Positions 18,156-27,134 of a DNA stretch of 64,000 nt are shown one piece after another. The stretch's first letter is position 1; every line of letters starts with the position of its first letter. Under the pieces are notes generated by a model, which was given only the letters and a program-made list of their open reading frames with translations, ran no database searches and was not told the DNA's origin. The translations under genes were made by a program, and so were the position numbers. This DNA is from Olsenella sp. oral taxon 807 (GTDB taxonomy: Bacteria; Actinomycetota; Coriobacteriia; Coriobacteriales; Atopobiaceae), in the NCBI RefSeq assembly GCF_001189515.2, contig NZ_CP012069.2, positions 2,790,001-2,854,000 of the forward strand, read 5' to 3'.

Positions 18156-19121
18156 CTACCCTACCTCTTCACCTGCGGCGTCATCGGAGGAAGCAGCCTT
18201 GCCCTCGACATCCTCTGGGGAGTCGGAGTTAGGCTCTGGCGCAGGACGCTTGGGTCCACCAAACGAGACGGTCACCATCGCGCTGCGGATGATCTTGTCG
18301 CCCATCCGATAGCCCTTCTGATACACCTGCGCCACCGTCTCGTCGAAGACATCGTGATTCTCCTCGCGACCGACCGCCTGATGGACCATGGGGTCAAAGG
18401 CCTCGCCCACGGGGTCGATGACCTCGACACCCTCCCTGTTGAGGGCTGCGTACATCTTGTCGTGAATGGCCTCGACCCCCTCGACGAACTGCATGACGGC
18501 CGCGTCGTCTGAGCTATTCTCGGCGGCGTGCTTGCAGGCACGCTCCATGTCATCGAGCACAGGCAGAAGGCTGAGCACCAGCTTCTCGGCGGCGCGGTCC
18601 TTCTCGGCAAGACGCTCTTGGGCTGTGCGGCGGCGGAAGTTCTCCCAGTCGGCCTGCAGGCGCGTGAGGCGAGTCAGGGAATCGGCTGCCTTCTGCTTGG
18701 CGGACTCGATCTCCCACGCCGCTTCATCAAGCTTGCCCCTCAGCTCGTCGCGTTCTCGGCAGAGCCGCTCGGCAACGAGCTTGAGGTCGCGCTCCGCCGC
18801 CTGCTCACCTGCACGAATAGCGGCCTCGACCTTCGCCCGCTCGTCCTCGTCGGAACCGGAGGCATCCTGGGTGTCCTGGGCATCCTTGGTGCCGACCTTT
18901 TCGGCACTAGCGGCGTCCTGATCACCATTCTCGGCAGCATCCCCAGACTCGTTCTTGGACCTATCGGTCGCACCTTCGTCGGCCTGGGACGCGGTCGCAT
19001 CGGCAGCTGCCTCGTCCTGCTCGCCCTCGACCTCGATAGGCACCTTCACGTCACCCTCCTTTGGACCCTCCTGGGGGACGGCCGTATGGGCCGCCCTGCG
19101 CGTATCTTTGGCGAACCACAT
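18156..19121 (-). CDS. grpE: GrpE nucleotide exchange factor
   Basis: 321 residues from ATG 19121, 12 bp after dnaK with AGGGG seven bases upstream. A GTG 25 codons later, preceded by GGAGGG, is an alternative start. Residues about 25-110 are an acidic low-complexity region, then a long coiled coil and the C-terminal GrpE beta domain (VGEAFDPMVHQAVG and GYRMGDKIIRSAMVTV). It releases ADP from DnaK. The acidic N-terminus is longer than in most GrpE proteins. Confidence 0.95.
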   Translation of the reverse strand: MWFAKDTRRAAHTAVPQEGPKEGDVKVPIEVEGEQDEAAADATASQADEGATDRSKNESGDAAENGDQDAASAEKVGTKDAQDTQDASGSDEDERAKVEAAIRAGEQAAERDLKLVAERLCRERDELRGKLDEAAWEIESAKQKAADSLTRLTRLQADWENFRRRTAQERLAEKDRAAEKLVLSLLPVLDDMERACKHAAENSSDDAAVMQFVEGVEAIHDKMYAALNREGVEVIDPVGEAFDPMVHQAVGREENHDVFDETVAQVYQKGYRMGDKIIRSAMVTVSFGGPKRPAPEPNSDSPEDVEGKAASSDDAAGEEVG

Positions 19122-19133
19122 CGTCCGTCACCC

Positions 19134-21456
<2,323 letters not shown>

Positions 21457-22245
21457 GTGTCAGAGAACGACCAGCTGCTTGCAGAGATCAAGCTTGACCA
21501 GTTCTCGCCCACGCCTCTCTATAGGCAAGTGGCAGAAGGCTTGCGCGATAGAATTGTGTCAGGGGAGCTCGCCGTAGGAACGGCCCTGCCCACAGAGAAT
21601 ACGATCAGCGAGGCCCTCGGCATCGGGATCTCAACCGTACGTTGCGCCTATGCGACTCTCGTGAAGGAGGGTCTGGTGACGCGCAGGCCACGGCGTGGGT
21701 CCTTTGTCTCTAGCCCCGAGCTCGCCCGGCAGCTTGATGGGCTCTATAGCTTCTCGTCGGAGACACGACGCCTGGGCAGGGTGCCGAGCACCAAGGTGAT
21801 CTCGTTTACGGAGACCACCCCTTCTCCCGAAGTCAAGCTACAGCTTGGACTCACCTCAAGAGAGAGGATCTTTGAGATCATACGCGTCAGGTTTGCTGAC
21901 GATATCCCCATTATGCTCGAAGGTTCTCATGTGCCTGTCCGGATCTGTCCCAAGCTCACCAAGAAAGATGTCGAGGGATCCCTGTACGAGACGATAACCC
22001 AGGCTTCTGGTTCGGCACCAGCCGAGGCCCACGAGGTACACAAGGCGGTGGTTCTCGATGCGGAGCAGGCACGGGTCCTTGGCAGGGAAGCGGGCGCGCC
22101 TGCCTTCCTGATCTTTCGCACCACCCAAAACACACGCGGCGAGAAGTTCGAGTACTGCGTGTCGGTCTGCCCGGCCGACTCAACGCACTACGAGATTATG
22201 CTCAGCCCTGACAGCACATCCATCTCTAAGGTACAGGCACAGTAG
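21457..22245 (+). CDS. GntR-family transcriptional regulator with UTRA domain
   Basis: 262 residues, GTG start with AAAGGA seven bases upstream. A winged helix lies at about residues 14-85 (PLYRQVAEGLRDRI, ALPTENTISEALGI), followed by a UTRA effector-binding domain at about 95-255. This is the HutC subfamily, which usually senses sugar phosphates or small metabolites. It is 34 bp upstream of the YfcE phosphodiesterase and probably co-transcribed; the effector is unknown. Confidence 0.92.
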   Translation: MSENDQLLAEIKLDQFSPTPLYRQVAEGLRDRIVSGELAVGTALPTENTISEALGIGISTVRCAYATLVKEGLVTRRPRRGSFVSSPELARQLDGLYSFSSETRRLGRVPSTKVISFTETTPSPEVKLQLGLTSRERIFEIIRVRFADDIPIMLEGSHVPVRICPKLTKKDVEGSLYETITQASGSAPAEAHEVHKAVVLDAEQARVLGREAGAPAFLIFRTTQNTRGEKFEYCVSVCPADSTHYEIMLSPDSTSISKVQAQ

Positions 22246-22279
22246 TGAGGGACGCAAACTTAAGATCGGAGGCCTACAG

Positions 22280-22864
22280 ATGAGGCTACTTATCGCATCC
22301 GATATCCACGGGGCGGCTGACTGGTGCGCCCGCCTGATGAAGGTCATCGAGGTCGAGAACCCCGATCGCGTCGTTCTTCTTGGTGATTTGCTCTATCATG
22401 GGCCACGCAATGACCTGCCCCGCGACTACGCGCCCAAGCGTGTGATAGAGATGCTCAACTCTATTGCCAAGCAGGTGATCGCAGTCAGGGGCAACTGCGA
22501 TGCCGAGGTCGACCAGATGGTGCTGGACTTTCCCTGCATGGCCGACTACAACGTGCTTTGGGACCCCGACGCCACGAACCCCGTCACGGGAGGACGGGGG
22601 CGCGAGCTCTTTCTCACCCACGGCCACGTGTGGGGGCCTGGCATCCACAACAGCGTTGATGCGTGGCCCACGCTACCGGCGGGGGCGGCCCTTGTGTACG
22701 GACACACGCACAAGTGGGTGCTCGAGACGCACGCCGATGGGCATCCGCACGCGGGCATCACGGTCTTCAACCCGGGCAGCGTAGGCATACCCAAGGACGA
22801 GATCCACGGCTATGGCATCTACGAGAACGGGCGCTTTGAGCACCTCTCCCTTGGCGATGAGTGA
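22280..22864 (+). CDS. YfcE-type metallophosphodiesterase
   Basis: 194 residues, ATG with GGAGG seven bases upstream. Calcineurin-like metal-binding motifs are in order: SDIHG (residues 8-12), LGDLLYHG, RGNCD, THGH and GHTHK. YfcE/MJ0936 enzymes hydrolyse phosphodiester substrates using Mn2+ in the cytoplasm; the physiological substrate is not known. It is the last host gene before the prophage. Confidence 0.92.
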   Translation: MRLLIASDIHGAADWCARLMKVIEVENPDRVVLLGDLLYHGPRNDLPRDYAPKRVIEMLNSIAKQVIAVRGNCDAEVDQMVLDFPCMADYNVLWDPDATNPVTGGRGRELFLTHGHVWGPGIHNSVDAWPTLPAGAALVYGHTHKWVLETHADGHPHAGITVFNPGSVGIPKDEIHGYGIYENGRFEHLSLGDE

Positions 22865-22908
22865 GGCGAGGGCGGCGCGGTACCATGTTGAGGGGGGCAC
22901 GGCGAGCG

Positions 22909-23125
22909 CAGAGTGCGAGTTTTGGTGAGGCGGCTGGGCCAGAGTGCGCTTTTTGGTCCCGCCGCGATCGAGGAACGGGTGCAGAGTGCGCTTTTCCGTG
23001 AGGCGCCAGCTGCAGAGTGCGGTTTTCCGTGAGGTGGCTGGGGCAGAGTGCGCTTTTCCGTGAGGTGGCTCGACGTTTGCGCAGGTGAGGAAAAGCGCAT
23101 TTTACGGAAAAGCGCACTCTGCGCC
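22909..23125 (+). repeat. Left block of AGAGTGCGCTTTTCCGTGAGG repeats
   Basis: About five imperfect forward copies of a motif near AGAGTGCGCTTTTCCGTG, then the repeat orientation flips (GAGGAAAAGCGCATTTTACG). The flip segment of about 75 bp is nearly identical to one in the large block at 58.6 kb. Gene-free; open frames crossing it give repetitive peptides and are rejected. Confidence 0.85.
23119..23125 (+). other. Candidate attL core CTGCGCC
   Basis: Matches 58216-58222. Joining the left sequence through this core to the right sequence would create an empty site with a 10-bp stem, CTCTGCGCCG with CGGCGCAGAG, longer than either junction has now. Competing candidate: TTGGGACTCG at 23220-23229 and 58182-58191. 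Neither is proven. Confidence 0.35.
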
Positions 23126-23127
23126 AC

Positions 23128-23204
23128 ATGTGCCGGTGGTGCCTTGTAGTGTCACTAGCTGCGGCTTTTGTCACGAGATGTGCCAGTGGTGCACTGTAGT
23201 GTCA
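23128..23204 (+). repeat. Paired 27-bp direct repeats next to attL
   Basis: Copies at 23128-23154 and 23178-23204 differ at three positions; both start ATGTGCC and end GTAGTGTCA. They are spaced 50 bp centre to centre and could be arm-type integrase or excisionase sites. No gene in 23126-23368. Confidence 0.6.
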
Positions 23205-23293
23205 TGTCTTGGGACGCGGTTGGGACTCGCGGCGGAGTCTGTAGCTGCCATCTTCACGGCTCATACATAATTAGATATTTTCTCGACTATCGC

Positions 23294-23321
23294 TTGACTT
23301 GATAGCAACTAATGATATTAT
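23294..23321 (+). promoter_or_regulatory. Promoter of the left-end small-gene operon
   Basis: TTGACT (23294-23299), 16 bp, TATTAT (23316-23321) in an AT-rich pocket of otherwise GC-rich DNA. It reads into the first hairpin and gene. Strong match to a housekeeping promoter, so the operon may be expressed in the lysogen. Confidence 0.65.
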
Positions 23322-23332
23322 ATTAATTGCCA

Positions 23333-23349
23333 GCGGGGAGAGGCCCCGC
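23333..23349 (+). promoter_or_regulatory. GC hairpin 1 before a Shine-Dalgarno site
   Basis: GCGGGG, loop AGAGG, CCCCGC: 6-bp stem and 5-nt loop ending 20 bp before the start codon of the first small gene. Confidence 0.7.
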
Positions 23350-23368
23350 GAGACGAGAGGAGCGAGAG

Positions 23369-23695
23369 ATGATGGACGAGCGCGAGATTAAGGCCCTTGA
23401 GGGCGCAGGAGCCAAGAGATGGACCAAGGGAGCCATGGACAGGCTCTACATCAACGCCGAGTTGATTGGCCTTGATGTCAGCTACTACAAGACCGGAAAC
23501 GTCAGCAGCGCCACCTGGCAGGGCAAGACGGTCAGCAACGCCGACGGACGCAGGCTGCACTACTCCAAAATCTGGATCGACATCAGGGACGGCTCCCTGC
23601 ATGTCAGGACCGACTACAAGACCTACGCGGGCACGGATGGCGTCGCGGTGGAGGATGCGGCAAAGAAGTTCGTGGACGAGGTTCGCAGTAGCTAG
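23369..23695 (+). CDS. Small protein of unknown function, left-end operon gene 1
   Basis: 108 residues, starting at ATG 23369 (a second ATG follows immediately) with AGAGGAG six bases upstream. The protein is soluble, mixed alpha/beta, with no signal peptide or membrane segment. A conserved-looking core contains KRWTKGAMDRLYINAE and YYKTGNVSSA. Similar short proteins occur on mobile elements of Firmicutes and Actinobacteria as far as I recall, without a function I can name. It is read from its own promoter on the strand opposite the late genes, as expected for accessory cargo. Confidence 0.85.
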   Translation: MMDEREIKALEGAGAKRWTKGAMDRLYINAELIGLDVSYYKTGNVSSATWQGKTVSNADGRRLHYSKIWIDIRDGSLHVRTDYKTYAGTDGVAVEDAAKKFVDEVRSS

Positions 23696-23716
23696 CCACA
23701 CTTGCAGATCATTACC

Positions 23717-23739
23717 GGGCGGGGCACAGGGCCCCGCCC
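23717..23739 (+). promoter_or_regulatory. GC hairpin 2 before a Shine-Dalgarno site
   Basis: GGGCGGGGC, loop ACAGG, GCCCCGCCC: 9-bp perfect stem, 5-nt loop, followed within 5 bases by AAGGAGG. Confidence 0.75.
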
Positions 23740-23756
23740 CAAGAAGGAGGATAAAA

Positions 23757-24035
23757 ATGGCGTACGCGATTCAGCAAGTCAAGTTCCCTCTGGACGAGGG
23801 GGAGACGATTCACGGCAAACCCGAGTTCATGACGATACTGAAATCCAGCGACTGGGACACGGTTCTGCGTCACTGGACGATGTGTTGCTCCGGGGTTCTC
23901 GATGCGAATGACGTCGAGATGCCCCACGAGTTCGACCGAAACGAGTTCGCCCACCTTCGGGGGGTCTTCTACCGGATCATTGCGGTAGACGATGACCAGA
24001 AGGTTCCGGATGTCACCTGGCAGCCGGAGTCGTAG
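23757..24035 (+). CDS. Small protein of unknown function, left-end operon gene 2
   Basis: 92 residues, ATG 23757 with AAGGAGG upstream. Acidic, with two adjacent Cys (MCCSG) and a C-terminal half containing RNEFAHLRGVFYRI. No membrane segment. I do not recognise the family. Its size, acidity and place between two other small genes resemble protein inhibitors carried by temperate phages, but that is analogy only. Confidence 0.83.
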   Translation: MAYAIQQVKFPLDEGETIHGKPEFMTILKSSDWDTVLRHWTMCCSGVLDANDVEMPHEFDRNEFAHLRGVFYRIIAVDDDQKVPDVTWQPES

Positions 24036-24057
24036 CAACAAAAAGATTAGGACATGA

Positions 24058-24082
24058 GGCGGCGGGGACACACCCCGCCGCC
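24058..24082 (+). promoter_or_regulatory. GC hairpin 3 before a Shine-Dalgarno site
   Basis: GGCGGCGGGG, loop ACACA, CCCCGCCGCC: 10-bp perfect stem, 5-nt loop, followed directly by GGAAGGAG. Confidence 0.75.
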
Positions 24083-24096
24083 GGAAGGAGAAGACA

Positions 24097-24534
24097 ATGA
24101 AAAAGATCATAAACGGCCGTCTCTACGACACGGAGAAGGCCACTCCTGTGGGGACGGACTACACGCCGGCTGGATTCGGCGTGACAGACTTTAAGTGGTA
24201 CAGCGAACAGCTGTACCGAAAGAAGACCGGGGAGTACTTCCTCCACGGTCAGGGGGGACCACTCTCCCCCTACTCGGAGCCGTACGGCCAGGGCGGGAGC
24301 CAGGGCGGGAGCCGGATAGCGCCGCTCACCGCCGACCAGGCCAGAGAGTGGGCGGAAGCCCACCTCACGGCCGACGAGTGGGAGGCCGAGTTCGGCACTC
24401 CCGAGGAAGGCGAGGCCGTGGTATCGGCAAGGGTTAGCCTCGCAGCGAAGCGCGCGCTGGAGCGCGAGGCGGCGAGGACTGGGGAAACCCAGGCCCGAGT
24501 GGTCGAGAGGCTGCTTGAGGGCTTGGGCGAGTAG
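24097..24534 (+). CDS. Small protein of unknown function with C-terminal ribbon-helix-helix-like tail
   Basis: 145 residues, ATG with AAGGAG upstream. The N-terminal part (KKIINGRLYDTEKA, then YRKKTGEYFLHG) matches a short domain I have seen on many mobile elements of Gram-positive bacteria; its role is unknown to me. Residues about 110-145 (VVSARVSLAAKRALEREA) resemble a ribbon-helix-helix DNA-binding unit. A DNA-binding tail on an operon member could make it an autoregulator, like the associated regulators of anti-CRISPR loci; this is inference. Confidence 0.85.
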   Translation: MKKIINGRLYDTEKATPVGTDYTPAGFGVTDFKWYSEQLYRKKTGEYFLHGQGGPLSPYSEPYGQGGSQGGSRIAPLTADQAREWAEAHLTADEWEAEFGTPEEGEAVVSARVSLAAKRALEREAARTGETQARVVERLLEGLGE

Positions 24535-24541
24535 ACGGATC

Positions 24542-24562
24542 GGGGCGGGACTGCCCCGCCCC
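24542..24562 (+). promoter_or_regulatory. GC hairpin 4 before a Shine-Dalgarno site
   Basis: GGGGCGGG, loop ACTGC, CCCGCCCC: 8-bp perfect stem, 5-nt loop, then AGGA before the ATG at 24574. Confidence 0.7.
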
Positions 24563-24573
24563 CAGGAAACGCC

Positions 24574-24660
24574 ATGGGGGACGACGAGTGGCGCGAGTGG
24601 GACGAGGAGCGCCGCTTCTGGCGCGCCGAGGTCGAGCGCCTCGACCGCTACGCCGCATAG
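24574..24660 (+). CDS. 28-residue acidic microprotein, left-end operon gene 4
   Basis: ATG to TAG gives 28 residues, starting MGDDEWREWDEERR and ending DRYAA, very rich in Glu, Asp, Arg and Trp and likely one amphipathic helix. AGGA lies six bases upstream and the same hairpin element as for the three preceding genes stands before it, which argues for real translation. A terminator follows 22 bp after the stop. No known homologue. Confidence 0.6.
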   Translation: MGDDEWREWDEERRFWRAEVERLDRYAA

Positions 24661-24681
24661 CCCCCGCGAGAGACGAAAAAA

Positions 24682-24711
24682 GGCCCCCACCTCCCGCAGG
24701 AGATGGGGGCC
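24682..24711. terminator. Bidirectional terminator between convergent operons
   Basis: A 13-bp stem with one mismatch and a CGCA loop (outer part GGCCCCCA with TGGGGGCC), preceded by an A run and followed by ACTTTGTG. It ends the plus-strand small-gene operon and can also end the leftward late transcript. Confidence 0.75.
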
Positions 24712-24780
24712 ACTTTGTGTACCATCGGTCTGATTTTGCGTACGGTGGTCGAATTTTGTGCGCGGACGGACGATTTTCGC
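24712..24780 (+). repeat. Degenerate 20-bp tandem repeats
   Basis: Three and a half units of about 20 bp beginning ACTTTG or ATTTTG (24712, 24733, 24753, 24773) with a shared GTGTAC/GCGTAC core. They sit between the terminator and the endolysin stop codon. No function assigned. Confidence 0.5.
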
Positions 24781-26235
24781 CTACAGGCGGTCGTTGAGGT
24801 ACCTCTGGAGCGCCCGGCATGAGTCGTGGCCGATGTAGCCGTCGTCGCCGGACGGGCCCACGTCGTAGCCCTCGCCCATGAGGTGGCGCTGGAGGGCCTG
24901 CGTGGTGTCGGGGCCGGCGAATCCGTCGTCGTCCACGCCGACGGCCCTCTGCATGGCCGCGATGGTAAGGGACCCCTCGGCGGGCGAGCGCCACTCGATG
25001 CCCCCGGAGTCGCTCGGCCAGAGCGGCCTCACGGCGAGGGGCTGAGACGATATCCTGCGGTCGCCGAAGTCCTGTCCGCAGAAGACCAGCTGCATGGCGC
25101 GGGCGGTCCTGGGGCCAAGATATCCGTCCACGTCTATGGACGTGCCCCCGGCGGCGGGCCCGCCGCCGTAGCGCAGGTAGCAGTCCCAGGGGTAGTCCCT
25201 GTACGGGGAGCGGTTGGTCTCGCGGCCGTCCTGGTCACCTGGCTCTCCGCCCCTGACCCTGTGCCCCTCCTCGCCGCGCGACGCCTGGATCATGGTGCCG
25301 TCGCCGCAGCTGATGGCCGTGTGGCGGCCGTCGTTGAGCAGGATGTCCCCGAGCTGGGGATTGCCGTCGTTGGGCACGACCTCCCAGCCGTGGGCGCACA
25401 GCTCCTCGCGCATGTTACCCGTCCAGCTGGCGCCCCCCACGTCGAAGCCGTGCTTGCGCAGGAGGCCGATGACGAAGGAGGAGCAGTCCACCTCCGTGCC
25501 CGTCTGGTAGCCGGAGTCGACCCAGCTGTCTCGGTCGCCCTGGTCGTAGCCGAGGTTGCCATGCTCGACCCACCAGATGCCGTCCTCCACCATCTCGCGC
25601 AGCCGTCGGCCGACGGACTCTGAGGACTCGGCCATGCGCGCCCAGTCCGCGCGCGTGAGGTCGCTGACGTTGCGATCCGTTGACTCATGCCCGCTCGTGA
25701 ACTGCCAGACGGCGTAGCCGTCCCAGGGGTCGGTGTCCCAGGCGAAGCCGGGGACGTCCCAGGTGGCGTCGTCGGAGCGATATCCCGCCACCCAGAGAGG
25801 GCAGTCCGGGTGGCAGCTCGCCACCTGCAAGATGGCGGAGGCCTGCACGTAGACCATCGGCCAGGTGCCGGTCATCCCGTGGTAGGCGTCCGCGAATCGG
25901 CGAACCCAGTCGGTGTCCCCCCAGGAGGGGTTCCTGGCCTGCGCGCCGATCATGGCCTCCCAGTCCACGCAGGGAACCGCCGTGCCGATGTAGTCTGAGA
26001 TCACGTCGCGGAAGTGGCGGGCCTCGGCCTCAGCGTCCCCGCCGTTCGCGTAGTGGTAGGCTCCCACGAGCTTCCCGTCGCCGATGGCGCGGTCGATCGC
26101 CTCGCGGAAGTGCGGGTTCACGTACCCCGTCCCCTGCGTGGCCTTCGCGATCACGAAGTCGCTCTCGCGGTAGCACCCCTCCGTCGAGTCCTGATACGGC
26201 CAGCCGTCGTGGCTGGAGACGTCAATGCCACGCAT
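24781..26235 (-). CDS. Modular endolysin: GH25 muramidase, NlpC/P60-like peptidase, peptidoglycan-binding repeats
   Basis: 484 residues from ATG 26233-26235. Residues 1-190 are a GH25 lysozyme (GIDVSSHDGW, then PCVDWEA with the catalytic acids). About 215-345 resemble an NlpC/P60 cysteine peptidase (VDCSSFVIGLL with the Cys, GDILLNDGRHTAI with the His). Two peptidoglycan-binding type repeats follow (DGYLGPRTARAMQ and DGFAGPDTTQALQRHL), with a related third at the end. It degrades host cell wall at lysis. Two different catalytic domains in one lysin is unusual but known. It follows the holin genes. Confidence 0.9.
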   Translation of the reverse strand: MRGIDVSSHDGWPYQDSTEGCYRESDFVIAKATQGTGYVNPHFREAIDRAIGDGKLVGAYHYANGGDAEAEARHFRDVISDYIGTAVPCVDWEAMIGAQARNPSWGDTDWVRRFADAYHGMTGTWPMVYVQASAILQVASCHPDCPLWVAGYRSDDATWDVPGFAWDTDPWDGYAVWQFTSGHESTDRNVSDLTRADWARMAESSESVGRRLREMVEDGIWWVEHGNLGYDQGDRDSWVDSGYQTGTEVDCSSFVIGLLRKHGFDVGGASWTGNMREELCAHGWEVVPNDGNPQLGDILLNDGRHTAISCGDGTMIQASRGEEGHRVRGGEPGDQDGRETNRSPYRDYPWDCYLRYGGGPAAGGTSIDVDGYLGPRTARAMQLVFCGQDFGDRRISSQPLAVRPLWPSDSGGIEWRSPAEGSLTIAAMQRAVGVDDDGFAGPDTTQALQRHLMGEGYDVGPSGDDGYIGHDSCRALQRYLNDRL

Positions 26236-26383
26236 GGTCCTCCTCCCTCGGCAGGGCGCCCTCCCGGACGCCGCGCGCCGTCTCCTCGTGGCCACATCGG
26301 TTGCAGTGCCATCTGGTCCACTCGCGGCCCGGGTCGGTGACGCCGCAGACCGGCACCATCGGCTTGCCGCAGAGCGGGCACAT
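26222..26383 (-). CDS. Small zinc-ribbon protein in the lysis cassette
   Basis: 53 residues, ATG 26381-26383. Two Cys pairs, CPLC near the start and CNRC at residues 27-30, form a probable zinc ribbon. It overlaps the endolysin start by 14 bp and follows the holin by 11 bp, so it is translated as part of the lysis cassette. No function known. Confidence 0.7.
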   Translation of the reverse strand: MCPLCGKPMVPVCGVTDPGREWTRWHCNRCGHEETARGVREGALPREEDHAWH

Positions 26384-26394
26384 CCTTTCGGGCC

Positions 26395-26604
26395 TCACCC
26401 CTCCACCTCGACCTCGGGCAGCCCCGCGACTGACGTGAGCAGCGAGAGCACAGCCGCGAGGGCCGCCGCCCCCGCGACCGCCCCCCACGCCACGTCGGTC
26501 ACGCCGACCGCGTTCGTGCCGATGAGGGCCACGGCCGCCTGCGCCGCCGTCTTGAGGGCGCGCACCCCCGCCGCCCTCAGCCATCTGATCGCCTTGTCGT
26601 CCAT
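26395..26604 (-). CDS. Holin, r1t type
   Basis: 69 residues, with AAGGGG six bases before the ATG. Two membrane segments (about residues 15-35 and 40-60) and the ending LLTSVAGLPEVE match the r1t-like holin family of Gram-positive phages. It should form the lesions that release the endolysin. Confidence 0.85.
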   Translation of the reverse strand: MDDKAIRWLRAAGVRALKTAAQAAVALIGTNAVGVTDVAWGAVAGAAALAAVLSLLTSVAGLPEVEVEG

Positions 26605-26666
26605 GTCATTCCCCTTTTCTCCCTGCGCCCCTGGGGGCGCGCTTTCGTCCTTGTGTTGACCCGCCC

Positions 26667-27134
26667 CTAGCCCGGGCAGGGGTCGCGCTCCACGTCGCCT
26701 TTCGGCGGGGGCCTCTCGGGCAGCGACAGCACCATCTCCGCCATGGAGTCGATGTAGCCGTCGGCCCCGAGGTCGTGGTACTGCTGCCACTCGGCGTGCC
26801 AGCTGAGCTTCTCCTCGGGCGTGGCCCAATGGAGCTCCCAGATGTGGCGCTGCGCCTTGGTGATGAGGTCGGACCTCATGACGGACGCCAGCGCGAGGTT
26901 GACCTGCCTCTGCGACGCCTCCATCCCCGAGAGCCTCGCCATGACCTCCTCGTGGCGCTCGCCCAGCTTGGAGGCCCCCCACACCACCGCGACTATCAGG
27001 GTCCCCACCATGTAGGTGATCACGTCGTCGGCGACCTCCGGGGAGGCCACCGCGCGGTTGAGCGCCGTCGTGGCCATGAGGGTCACGAGGGACGCCGCAA
27101 GCGTCACGAGGCGGGTCCGGGCCTCGCCCGTCAC
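26667..27134 (-). CDS. Membrane-anchored phage protein, possibly second holin or anti-holin
   Basis: 155 residues, GTG 27132-27134 overlapping the upstream stop (GTGA). Two hydrophobic segments in the first 60 residues are followed by a helical coiled-coil region and an acidic, Trp-containing tail. Its place just upstream of the holin suggests a lysis-timing or tail-associated role. No family recognised. Confidence 0.72.
   Translation of the reverse strand: MTGEARTRLVTLAASLVTLMATTALNRAVASPEVADDVITYMVGTLIVAVVWGASKLGERHEEVMARLSGMEASQRQVNLALASVMRSDLITKAQRHIWELHWATPEEKLSWHAEWQQYHDLGADGYIDSMAEMVLSLPERPPPKGDVERDPCPG

Noticed and set aside
23119-23125. tRNA gene as integration target
   Set aside because: No cloverleaf or CCA-end sequence at either prophage boundary; the site is an intergenic repeat block.
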